Shown here: piece by piece, positions 31,183 to 39,010 of the stretch | Layout of the letters: every line of letters begins with the position of its first letter | Position numbering within the stretch: the stretch's first letter is position 1 | NCBI GenBank assembly: GCA_035525055.1 | Contig: DATLEZ010000125.1 | Location: 1 to 39,138 of the forward strand | Length of the DNA stretch: 39,138 nt | From: DATEEG01 sp035525055 | GTDB taxonomy: Bacteria; Actinomycetota; Acidimicrobiia; Spongiisociales; ZC4RG35 | Reading direction: 5' to 3' | The notes under the pieces: model-generated | Seen by the model: only the letters and a program-made list of their open reading frames with translations | The model's database searches: none | What the model was told of the DNA's origin: nothing | Made by a program: the position numbers and the translations under genes

Positions 31183-32127
31183 CTAGCCGGAGACGGCGTC
31201 GAGGAACTCGTCGATGCGGTCGAGCGTCAGCGGTGTGGCGAACAGTTCGTTGAAACGGCCGAGGGCGTGTTCCCGGTCCTCCTCTGACGATTCCGGGTTG
31301 AGCCACTCCTTCGCGGCCGACTCGAAAAAATGCCCAAACTGAGCGATCAGCATCGAGAAATCGCCGCGGCCGGACAACCGTCCTGGCCCTCCGGCGTCGA
31401 CGTAGGCATCGTGAAGCCGTCGCGATCCTTCAGGGTTGCCCATTGTGAAGTCGAACACGACGACGCCGAGTTCCTGAACTGGATCCTCGAGTCCGCAGTT
31501 CTCCCAGTCGATGACGCAAAGGCCACCCTGGGCCATCGGAAGGATGTTGTCGGCGAAAAGATCACGATGACAGTTCTGGAGGTTCTGTCGAGGCTCGAGA
31601 AGCGCTTCAAGAGCGGTAAGCGTCGGAATGTGGGCCGCAAAGGCGTCGGCGAAATGAGCTTTCGAGGATGTCACCCGGCGGCTGAGGTCGTGCCAGGCCG
31701 CTACCCCGACAGGCTCGGTGTACCACGGGTGAATCGGTCGGGCAGGCTCATGTCGCACACGGTGAATGGCTGCGATTGTCTCGCCGACAACTGCGACATC
31801 GAAGCTGTAGTCGGTTGGCAGAAGATCGATCCATTCGTAGACCCTGACCCGGCGATCGGCGACCGTCGCCAAAACCGACCCGGAAGTCGTTCTAATCGGC
31901 CGCGGCATCGAGATCTTTGACCCGGCCAGCACAGCTTCCTGGAATGCGACATCGGCCGCCGCTTCCGCTTCGCTCTGTGGCTCGAAGCTCTCTTTGATCG
32001 CGTATGAACCGCTCTCGGTATCGAGCCTCCAGATCTGACCCTGCTCACCGCGGGCGGCAGGAACGAGGTCGGCGACGGCGTCGCTGAGGCCAAATGCAGC
32101 GGCGATCCGTCCGGCTATCTCGTCCAT
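31183..32127 (-). CDS. Phosphotransferase family protein (APH / homoserine kinase II-like)
   Basis: Kinase-fold enzyme of 314 aa. ATP-site Lys45 in SYAIKESFEP, catalytic loop NCHRDLFADNIL (His187, Asp189, Asn194) and metal-binding Asp207 in CVIDWENCG are present. The family phosphorylates small molecules such as aminoglycosides, choline, homoserine or sugars; the substrate is not readable. ATG 32127 has no Shine-Dalgarno but a TAGCGT box six bases upstream. Neighbours give no pathway hint beyond punA downstream, separated by 126 bp. Confidence 0.87.
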   Translation of the reverse strand: MDEIAGRIAAAFGLSDAVADLVPAARGEQGQIWRLDTESGSYAIKESFEPQSEAEAAADVAFQEAVLAGSKISMPRPIRTTSGSVLATVADRRVRVYEWIDLLPTDYSFDVAVVGETIAAIHRVRHEPARPIHPWYTEPVGVAAWHDLSRRVTSSKAHFADAFAAHIPTLTALEALLEPRQNLQNCHRDLFADNILPMAQGGLCVIDWENCGLEDPVQELGVVVFDFTMGNPEGSRRLHDAYVDAGGPGRLSGRGDFSMLIAQFGHFFESAAKEWLNPESSEEDREHALGRFNELFATPLTLDRIDEFLDAVSG

Positions 32128-32133
32128 GCGGAA

Positions 32134-32139
32134 ACGCTA
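32134..32139 (-). promoter_or_regulatory. Putative -10 element for leaderless phosphotransferase mRNA
   Basis: Minus-strand TAGCGT ends six bases before ATG 32127. Confidence 0.4.
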
Positions 32140-32169
32140 ACGGTCTCAAGTGGAGGGGTTATCGGACGC

Positions 32170-32364
32170 ACGTCGACGGCGCACGCGCGCTCGCGGATCC
32201 CACCTATCGTCAGTGCGAGTCCGCATTCGAGGAGGTAGCGATGCTGGCGCCGAGGTTCACATCCCGAGGAGATGCCGACCTGGTGCGACGTTGGCCGCGA
32301 GCTGGTGCTGCGCGATCCCGACGGGTACTACCTCACCGTCACCCTGCGCTCGACTCTGACTTGA
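32170..32364 (+). pseudogene. C-terminal remnant of a VOC/glyoxalase-like protein
   Basis: The frame ending at TGA 32362-32364 reads PEEMPTWCDVGRELVLRD and then PDGYYLTVTL, the classic end of a VOC-superfamily domain. This frame is closed upstream by TAG at 32236. Coding-like sequence continues upstream in a different frame (ALADPTYRQCESAFEEV, about 32188-32240), implying a frameshift, and no intact N-terminal half is present. Interpreted as a decayed gene; the TGA overlaps the TTG start of the next lipoprotein. Confidence 0.45.
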
Positions 32365-32756
32365 AGGGGCCACGGTCGGGTCGGATAGTCGCAGTTGCGG
32401 TGTTGTTCTTCGTTCTGTCGATGGCGTGCGGGCGAGGGCCCGAAGCCGGCATCGTGATATCCGGCATGGCTCTGGCAGGTCCGGTCTGTCCGGTTGAAAC
32501 CAACCCGCCCGATCCGGCGTGTGCCCCACGCCCTGTTGTTGGCGCGATGGTGCTCGCTGTCTCGGAGTCGGGCGATCGGGTCGAGGTGACGACCGGGCCT
32601 GATGGACGGTTCTCGTTCGACGTCGCCGCGGGCCGCTATCAGATCGTTGCTCAACCGTTCGAGGGCCTGATGGGAACTCCCGAACCTGTCGAAGTCGAGG
32701 CGGCTTCTGGATCCATCGACGTGGGCGTCTTGATGTATGACACCGGGATCCGGTGA
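32361..32756 (+). CDS. Small lipoprotein with carboxypeptidase-regulatory-like domain
   Basis: Predicted 131-aa lipoprotein from a TTG at 32361 (MKGPRSGRIVAVAVLFF), lipobox SMAC with Cys23. The mature part looks like one beta-sandwich of the CarboxypepD_reg type: PRPVVGAMVLAVSESGD, then TTGPDGRFSFDVAAGRYQIV and a final VGVLMYD strand. Such domains usually serve as extracellular spacers or binding modules. No ribosome-binding site precedes the TTG, so the start is uncertain; the TTGA overlap with the VOC remnant suggests earlier translational coupling. Confidence 0.65.
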   Translation: MKGPRSGRIVAVAVLFFVLSMACGRGPEAGIVISGMALAGPVCPVETNPPDPACAPRPVVGAMVLAVSESGDRVEVTTGPDGRFSFDVAAGRYQIVAQPFEGLMGTPEPVEVEAASGSIDVGVLMYDTGIR

Positions 32757-32916
32757 CACCCGGAGTCCGTCGATCCAGGGTGCTTCCGTTACAGGGACAA
32801 CACCTAGTCGGTCTGGGCTGCCCGGGTTTCGTACTTGTTTCGCGTTCGGCAAGTCCCACGTTCTTTCTGTCTCGCATTCTGATCCGAGGGTTCGTAAACC
32901 GCGAGCCCGTGTCGCT

Positions 32917-32931
32917 CTGACGGAGCGTCAG
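32917..32931 (+). promoter_or_regulatory. Small hairpin in the 5' leader of the beta-propeller gene
   Basis: CTGACG-GAG-CGTCAG forms a six-base-pair stem with a three-base loop just upstream of AAAGGAGG. It may influence translation of the gene at 32950; function is only inferred. Confidence 0.3.
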
Positions 32932-32949
32932 GATTCAAAGGAGGATCGA

Positions 32950-34065
32950 ATGCGAAGAATGCGATCGCGGGCCATGCGCGCCACGGTACTGGTTGCGTTG
33001 GTGATGGCCTCGTTGGGCCTGGTGGCCGCGCCTGCAGGTGCTGCTGAGGCGGGTGCCGTGTTCACGATGTCTAATGCTTCCGGCGGCAACGAGGTGGTTG
33101 TGTTTGCCCGGGCGGCCGACGGGACACTCAGCCACGTCGCGGATTATGCAACCGGTGGCGCCGGCTCTGGGGGAGGCCTCGGATCCCAGGGAGCGGTGCG
33201 ACTTAGCGGTGACGGCAAGTGGTTGCTGGCGGTGAACGCCGGGAGCGACGAAGTTTCCGTCTTCCGTGTCAACGGTACTGCTCTCGAGTTGACCGACACT
33301 GTGGGGTCGGGTGGCGACTCACCCATCAGCGTCGATATTGCCGGCCGTTTCGTCTACGTGCTCAACGCTGGCTCGCCCAACATCGCTGGGTTTCGGCTCA
33401 ATCTGAACGGGGAGCTCACACCCATCAGGGGAGCAGTGCGTTCCCTCAGCACACCGGAATCTGCTCCAGCCCAAGTCGAGTTCAGCCCCGACGGACGGAG
33501 CTTGGTGGTCACCGAGAAGAACACCAACCGGATTGTGGCCTATCGGGTCGCACCGTCCGGTGTCGCCAGCCATGCCCGTGTAAGCGATTCAGCCGGGCTC
33601 ACTCCGTTCGGATTTGAGTTCGACCCGGCCGGCCGGCTGATTGTGTCGGAGGCGTTCGGTGGCGAACCCGATGCGAGCGCGGTCTCGTCCTATGCCCTCG
33701 GAACCGACCGCCGAGCTGTGCTCATCGACGGTCCGGTAGCCACAACCGAGACGGCGGCCTGCTGGATAGTGGTAACCGACAACGGGCAATACGCCTACAC
33801 CACCAACACCGGCAGCGACAGCATCACCGGTTATGCCCTGGGGTCTGACGGATCGTTGAGCATCCTCAACGAAGACGGTGTAACGGCCGTCACTGGCGAC
33901 GCTCCAACCGATATGGCCCTGTCGGACGGAAGCGGGTTCCTGTATGCGCTTGATTCCGGGTCCGACACGGTGAGCGTGTATCAGATCGAAGGCAACGGCG
34001 CCCTCACCCTCATCCAAACGGTGGTTGGGCTCCCGGCCGCTGCGGTAGGACTGGCCTCGGCCTGA
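32950..34065 (+). CDS. Secreted lactonase-like beta-propeller protein
   Basis: Exported protein of 371 aa. Twin basic N-terminus and Sec signal cleaved near APAGAAEA (about residue 33). The rest is a repeated beta-propeller pattern with YVLNAGSPNIAGFRL, VEFSPDGRSLVVTEKNTNRI, YTTNTGSDSITGYAL and YALDSGSDTVSVYQI, matching the 7-bladed lactonase/YVTN-like group. Enzymatic residues are not evident, so binding or structural use is equally possible. ATG 32950 follows AAAGGAGG. A 16-bp stem-loop after the stop likely terminates it. Confidence 0.85.
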   Translation: MRRMRSRAMRATVLVALVMASLGLVAAPAGAAEAGAVFTMSNASGGNEVVVFARAADGTLSHVADYATGGAGSGGGLGSQGAVRLSGDGKWLLAVNAGSDEVSVFRVNGTALELTDTVGSGGDSPISVDIAGRFVYVLNAGSPNIAGFRLNLNGELTPIRGAVRSLSTPESAPAQVEFSPDGRSLVVTEKNTNRIVAYRVAPSGVASHARVSDSAGLTPFGFEFDPAGRLIVSEAFGGEPDASAVSSYALGTDRRAVLIDGPVATTETAACWIVVTDNGQYAYTTNTGSDSITGYALGSDGSLSILNEDGVTAVTGDAPTDMALSDGSGFLYALDSGSDTVSVYQIEGNGALTLIQTVVGLPAAAVGLASA

Positions 34066-34080
34066 CCCACTGGCCCTCGC

Positions 34081-34117
34081 GGTTCCTGGGCGCTGGCCTG
34101 ACCAGCGCCCAGGAACC
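34081..34117 (+). terminator. 16-bp perfect stem-loop after the beta-propeller gene
   Basis: GGTTCCTGGGCGCTGG (34081-34096) pairs perfectly with 34102-34117 across a five-base loop, 15 bp after the stop codon. No T-run follows directly (the TTTTTT at 34145-34150 is 27 bp away). Confidence 0.65.
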
Positions 34118-34208
34118 CTGTCGGAACCATCGGCCACTCCGCCGTTTTTTCCACGTGCAAATGTGAACCTCTTCGAAACCATTGAAGAACCCCGAGGGAC
34201 GAGGGCAT

Positions 34209-34925
34209 GTGATCCATAACATTTCGGACGTGCCCAACCCCCTTCGGACCCATCGGCTCCTTGTGGTTGATGACGAGCCGACAGTGCGAGATGTCGTGTC
34301 CCGCTATCTACAGCGCGATGGCTACGAAGTTCGGGTGGCGGTCGATGGTCCCGACGCCCGCCAATCCCTGGCTGATTTCAGGCCCGACCTGGTAGTCCTC
34401 GACATCATGCTCCCGGGCGATTCCGGGCTCGAGATTCTCAGGGAGATTCGCCAACGCGGCGATCTACCTGTGATCCTGTTGACCGCACGGGCGGAAGAGA
34501 GCGACCGGCTGGCGGGTCTCGAACTCGGAGCCGACGACTATGTCGTCAAACCATTCTCGTCAAGGGAGCTGACCGCCAGGGTGCGCTCGGTGTTGCGGAG
34601 GTCAACACCCAGGGCCGCTCTCGAGGAGCTCAGTTTCGACGGACTCACGATCGATAGCGCCCGGCACGAAGCCTTGGTGGATGGCACCACGGTGGAGCTG
34701 ACGGCCCGTGAGTTCGATCTTCTTCTGTTCCTTGCCTCGAGTCCCGGCCAGGTGTTCAGCCGTGGCCAACTCCTGGAACAGGTTTGGGAGTCCTCAACCG
34801 ATTGGCAGGACCCAGCAACAGTGACGGTGCACATCCGCCGCCTGCGCCAGAAGATTGAAGTTGATCCCCACAACCCGCGATGGGTGACCACGGTGTGGGG
34901 GGTCGGATACAGGTTCGAGTCATGA
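34209..34925 (+). CDS. Orphan OmpR-family response regulator
   Basis: Response regulator of 238 aa. Receiver domain with VVDDEPTVRD (19-28), phosphoacceptor Asp65 in LVVLDIMLPGDSG and Lys in DDYVVKPFSS. Winged-helix domain with LTAREFDLLLFLASS and VTTVWGVGYRFES. The GTG start at 34209 follows GAGGGACGAGGG; a TTG at 34182 in the same frame is possible. No histidine kinase gene is adjacent. It is convergent with a two-gene operon encoding a membrane protein with sensor-like features and a copper-site lipoprotein, which may be functionally linked. Confidence 0.9.
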   Translation: MIHNISDVPNPLRTHRLLVVDDEPTVRDVVSRYLQRDGYEVRVAVDGPDARQSLADFRPDLVVLDIMLPGDSGLEILREIRQRGDLPVILLTARAEESDRLAGLELGADDYVVKPFSSRELTARVRSVLRRSTPRAALEELSFDGLTIDSARHEALVDGTTVELTAREFDLLLFLASSPGQVFSRGQLLEQVWESSTDWQDPATVTVHIRRLRQKIEVDPHNPRWVTTVWGVGYRFES

Positions 34926-34956
34926 CGGCGTCGCTGCCGATCGCTGGAAAGAGCGA

Positions 34957-36270
34957 CTAGCCGCGTCTGCTCGGTTCGCGAACACGGTGCGCTCCGGATT
35001 CGATCAACCAGAGTGAGACATGGCGGGGCTGGATGACCTCAGTGAGCACATCGTCGAGCCGGCCCACGATGTCGTTCAAGTCGACCTGGTGGCGCAACTC
35101 CTGGGCTAACCACTCCATGGTCACCTGAGCGTCGTAGCGACTGCGATTGAATCGTCTGTCGATGAACTTCTGGACCTCGTCTCGGACGGGACGAAAGGCG
35201 GCGAGGAACACCACGGTGGTGATGGCGACGGCTGGCTTCGAGTCGATCAGGGGCGAGGCGGCCACCGTGCCCAGGAACAGTTGCGCCAACACGATGAACG
35301 AGATATAGACGCCGCCCAGAAGCCCCGTCGCGACGGCATAAACCGTCGTGCGATTGAGGAGTCGTTCGATATCCCACAACCGATAGCGAAGGATGCCCGT
35401 GAAGAGCGCGAGAGGAATGAGGGCAAACGCGGGCTGAAAGGTGCGATACAGCGCAACCGGGGGCTCGGGGATGTGGCGGCCCACCAACACGTTCGTAGCC
35501 GGTGACAACCCGTGCTGAACGAAGAAGACGATGCCAAAAGCGACGGACGGCAAGAGGGCCCAGAAGAGAAGGCGGGCTTGCGCCTGACCAGTGGCATCGT
35601 CAGTGTGGGCAATGCGGTATGCCTGGGCAGCCGCCCCAGCGGCGGGGACGAGGAGACCAAAGAACAGCAAAAGGGTGGCGGGCCGGGCAGGCCCCTCCAA
35701 GCGGACTGACAGCAGTACCGCGGCGGCTGTTGCGGTCAGATATAGCGGGACGATCGCGGTTGGCCGCCAACGGGGGACGGGGCGACCGTCTGGAAAGAGC
35801 AGAAGCGCGTAGACGTAGGCGAGGCCTGCCAAAACGTGAGCCGTCACCTGTGCCAGCGTCTCCACGGGTGTGTAGGGCAATTGCTCCAACACCCCTTGCG
35901 AGGTCAGGTTGAAAACACCAGCAGCACCGACCAGTGCCGCGGCCAACAGGCGCGCCGTCCAGTCCCGCGGCCGGAGTTTTAGGAGCACCGCTGCCAGAAC
36001 TAGATGGACAACGCTGAACAAATAGTCGGCGACGATCTGCGGTCCCGAGGGCACGGCGTGTGACGCATCGGCTGCTCGGAGGGCGACGCGATCGAACAAT
36101 CCATTTCCCAGTCCCTGGACGTGGAGGGACTCGTGCAGAGCATCCGATGATGAGGCCGCGACCGCAAACAGGCCCTGGCCGAGTACGAGCAGGCCACCCA
36201 GAGCGTAGAGGCCGAAGCCGATCAGGAAGGCGAGGTCGGCCCCTCGAAGAGGGCGCTCCCGATCGGCCAT
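34957..36270 (-). CDS. Multi-spanning sensor-like membrane protein without kinase domain
   Basis: Protein of 437 aa with about nine or ten hydrophobic segments in residues 12-350, then a cytoplasmic tail of about 80 residues. The stretch LRYRLWDIERLLNRTTVYAV and the tail FIDRRFNRSRYDA ... VIQPRHVSLWL are hallmarks of the membrane module found before GAF or histidine kinase domains in many actinobacterial and chloroflexal sensors. The protein stops before any GAF, H-box or ATPase domain, so it is either a naturally kinase-less relative or a shortened one. ATG 36270 is 4 bp after the cupredoxin lipoprotein stop; the two are translationally linked. Convergent with the orphan regulator at 34209. 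Confidence 0.78.
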   Translation of the reverse strand: MADRERPLRGADLAFLIGFGLYALGGLLVLGQGLFAVAASSSDALHESLHVQGLGNGLFDRVALRAADASHAVPSGPQIVADYLFSVVHLVLAAVLLKLRPRDWTARLLAAALVGAAGVFNLTSQGVLEQLPYTPVETLAQVTAHVLAGLAYVYALLLFPDGRPVPRWRPTAIVPLYLTATAAAVLLSVRLEGPARPATLLLFFGLLVPAAGAAAQAYRIAHTDDATGQAQARLLFWALLPSVAFGIVFFVQHGLSPATNVLVGRHIPEPPVALYRTFQPAFALIPLALFTGILRYRLWDIERLLNRTTVYAVATGLLGGVYISFIVLAQLFLGTVAASPLIDSKPAVAITTVVFLAAFRPVRDEVQKFIDRRFNRSRYDAQVTMEWLAQELRHQVDLNDIVGRLDDVLTEVIQPRHVSLWLIESGAHRVREPSRRG

Positions 36271-36274
36271 CTCG

Positions 36275-37546
36275 TCAACCCGTCACGGTGACGGTTCCAA
36301 CCATGGGAGGATGGATCAGGCACGCATACCGATAGGTGCCCGGGGTGGAGAAGCGCAGCGTGTACTTGGTGTAGGCCTCGCTAAACAGAACACCCGAGGA
36401 CCAGAAACCGGACCCATCCCACGTGCCACCATCCACCACGATCGGTTCCAGACTGTCTTGCTCTTCGACCTCCGGCGCACCGCCGGCCGGTAGATATACC
36501 TCCTCGTTGGCCCGGACCGTGCCATCTTCCAACTTCTCATAGATAGGGAAGTATTCGGGGACGTCGAAACTGATCGAATGGGGTCCGAACATCAGCCACG
36601 TCACGGGCTCTCCTACCGCTGCCTCGATCGTCTTGGGGATGAACTCGTTGAGAAGACCGTCCACCCGGTCGTCGGTCAGCCCGCTGAAGTTCCCGGAGAA
36701 GGCCTCGCCGCCGTAGACGAACTGACCTCGATTGGCGCCCTCGAAGACCTCGCGGAACGGCTCCACCACTTGGTTCAATTCATCGCGGGTCTGCTGATTG
36801 ACCTCGCTGGGAGATGCAATGGTTTGGTCGGACGGCACGACCTCCATCGTTCCACTGTGAAAGGGGCCGTGCACCGAACAGAAGAAGCTGTATGTGCCCG
36901 GAGCGATCGAGTCGGACACCTTCAGCTCGAAAATGTTCTCTCCGTCCAACTCAAAACCGATGAACCCGCTGTTGTAGTAGGCCTCGGTTCCGTCAAAGGG
37001 GCCGAGTTCCTGGGTTGGGCACGGCGCTCCATCCTCGGGCACCGCCCCGTCCTCGACCAGGCAAGGCTGGGCAATGGTCTGGTCGATCTCACCGGTGGGC
37101 ACCTCGGTCGGCTCCTCCGCGGGTGAAGCCTCAGCGGCGGACTCCTCCGGGGGCGGTTCCTCCTCACACCCGTATAAGACTGGCAGCGAGCATTGAGCGG
37201 CGAAGTAGGCGTTGAGCACCTCCGGGGGGATCTGGTCAAAGGGCAGATCTCCCCACTCCTCAAACAGGGGCTGGGTGATTGCCAGCATCTCGTTCACCCT
37301 GGTGCCAAAGGTGACGGTGTGGGCCTCTCCCGTCCAATCCTGCCTGAAGACAACCGTATCGCCCGGATGGACCTGAATGTTGTTGGGAAAATACCTGATG
37401 AACTGGGTGGCGAACTCGTCGTGGTCGTAATCGACCCGGACTGTGATCGCGTCGCTAGAACCCGAATCGCAGGCACCGACGAGCAGCATCAGCACGACGC
37501 TGCCTATCCGAACAACATTCCAGATCGAAGCGAGATGACGTCCCAT
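36275..37546 (-). CDS. Lipoprotein with two cupredoxin (plastocyanin-like) copper sites
   Basis: Predicted 423-aa lipoprotein. ATG 37546 follows GGGAGGA; lipobox VGAC with Cys26. Two type-1-like copper sites are visible. Site 1: His76 in GEAHTVTF, then Cys223, His226 and Met234 in FFCSVHGPFHSGTM. Site 2: His323 in FGPHSISF, then Cys409, His412 and Met415 in ACLIHPPMVGTV. Both domains carry long insertions between the first His and the Cys-His-Met loop; the first insertion holds an acidic Pro/Glu-rich stretch (about 128-155) and three extra Cys. The likely role is extracytoplasmic copper binding or electron transfer. An in-frame extension to 37582 lacks support. Upstream gene of the pair with the membrane protein at 34957. 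Confidence 0.85.
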   Translation of the reverse strand: MGRHLASIWNVVRIGSVVLMLLVGACDSGSSDAITVRVDYDHDEFATQFIRYFPNNIQVHPGDTVVFRQDWTGEAHTVTFGTRVNEMLAITQPLFEEWGDLPFDQIPPEVLNAYFAAQCSLPVLYGCEEEPPPEESAAEASPAEEPTEVPTGEIDQTIAQPCLVEDGAVPEDGAPCPTQELGPFDGTEAYYNSGFIGFELDGENIFELKVSDSIAPGTYSFFCSVHGPFHSGTMEVVPSDQTIASPSEVNQQTRDELNQVVEPFREVFEGANRGQFVYGGEAFSGNFSGLTDDRVDGLLNEFIPKTIEAAVGEPVTWLMFGPHSISFDVPEYFPIYEKLEDGTVRANEEVYLPAGGAPEVEEQDSLEPIVVDGGTWDGSGFWSSGVLFSEAYTKYTLRFSTPGTYRYACLIHPPMVGTVTVTG

Positions 37547-37874
37547 AAACGATCCTCCCGTTGCCCTCAGGGTCGTTGGCATTTCACACCGCGACCATTA
37601 CGAGGTCGTTACGGCGATGGCTCATGGTAGGCCGGCGCTCAATCCACGGCTCTGTCCAACTACTGCGGCCAATGGCCTGGATGCGATTTCAGGCATCTCT
37701 CACCAACAAGTCTCATTAGTTCGCAATCAGGTTTACCTCATTGGTTGAGTGGGCGGGTCCTCGCCACTTCGGTTGCTAACCGGGTGCTGAGTGATGGTTC
37801 CGGTTGTTCCAATCGGGGAACCCAAATCGCCCGCGCGGTGTATTCGGTTGCAAAGGAGAGGAAGGTCAGGCTCA
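37547..37874. other. 328-bp divergent intergenic region
   Basis: Holds the upstream regions of the cupredoxin lipoprotein (minus) and the exported protein at 37875 (plus). Visible small repeats: GACCATTACGAGG followed by GTCGTTACGG near 37595-37617, CTCATTAG/CTCATTGG near 37710-37745, and the palindrome GGTTGCTAACC near 37771. No convincing promoter, RNA or ORF was found. Confidence 0.4.
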
Positions 37875-38932
37875 GTGAGGGTCGTCACATTCGCCGCGGC
37901 TCGTCGGCGCATCTGGCGTATTGCCACGATCGTCTTCATACTCGTGCTGTTCGGCGTTGCCAGCGACGTGGCCCAGGCGAAGATGCCGCCCTTCGAGATC
38001 GAGGTCACCACCGATGGAACAAAGGCGACCATCACCGCGGCCTTCGACCAGAGTTATGGCTTCGATCCCGTCGATCTCGATGGGCTAGTTGCGGTATACC
38101 CGGAGTCGGCCCTCGACCGACAACTCCGGCCGATCGGCCAATCCGAGGCCGTCCACGTCTCTCTTGCCCGGGTCGGGACCGGCATCTATCAGGGGACGAT
38201 CGACCTCGACCAGGCCGGACGGTGGGCTGTGGTGCCCTTTCCCACGATCCCGGAATACGAGCCAGCTCCTAATTTGTATCCGGGCGCAATGCTGTTCGAA
38301 ACCGTCACGAGTTCGGCGACGATTTGGATGGCGGCAGCGGGAGCCGTCGCGGCAGCATTGCTCATCTACGCCTTCCGAACCCGGAAGGGCCGCTGGCTGA
38401 CCAGGCCATCGATAGCGGCTGCGATCGGGGCAACTGTGGTCTGTGCATCCCTCATACCCATAGCCACAACCGCAGCCGCCGGACGGGCATTCGCGTGTCC
38501 CGTTACGATCCCGACCGAGCCTCGGTTCGTCCCGATGGACCCTCGCCACGCAGAACGGTCAATGGAGGGACTCGTCTGGTACGGGTCGGACGATTTCTGG
38601 ACACCGATCTCGACCGACGGGAGCTGCTCGCCCCGCAAGAGCGTCTGGTGGAGTCAGAACTTCCCTGGCGGCGAGATCGAGAATACGCCCGACATCGAGG
38701 TCACCTGGCGTCGTCTCGACGCACCAGCGCCCCCTATCACCGTCGCCTACGGCACCAACGCCTACACCCTCGAGGACGAGTAGTTCGTGATCGCTGGCAT
38801 CGACCCAAGTGAGTCGGGCTGCTAGAGGGTGACGGCAACCTACAAGGGTGCCGAGCTCAGCTACGTATTTCTGTTCCCCTGATCGGCCTCTGGGTGGGAC
38901 GCAACGAAACCGGAATCGTCTACGTCATCTGA
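37875..38932 (+). pseudogene. Exported membrane-anchored protein with decayed C-terminus
   Basis: From GTG 37875 (preceded by GGAGAGGAAGG) an intact frame of 302 codons runs to TAG 38781: signal segment ending near VAQA (about 36), an extracytoplasmic domain (FEIEVTTDGTKATITAAF), two membrane segments (about 152-168 and 186-205), and a C-terminal domain. Family-like sequence continues past the stop: FVIAGIDPSESGC, a second in-frame TAG (38820) where Trp is expected, then RVTATYKGAELSYVFLFP. A missing C at CCCC near 38880 shifts to LIGLWVGRNETGIVYVI ending at 38932. The order two nonsense codons plus one indel points to real decay of the last 50 residues. A shortened protein may still be made. 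Family unknown. Confidence 0.7.
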
Positions 38933-39010
38933 CCATCGATGCGGCGGCTTTCACACTGACTCGAGGCGAGAGGCCGCCCCGCGTTAGGGAGCCCCTTATG
39001 CCCTCACCTT

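Noticed and set aside
16751..38822. Stop-codon reassignment (TAG/TGA read as sense) to explain in-frame stops at 16751, 16868, 38781 and 38820
   Set aside because: Intact genes in the window end normally at TAG and TGA (ppa and fabF at TAG, thiB at TGA), and the affected genes also carry frameshifts, so gene decay explains them better.
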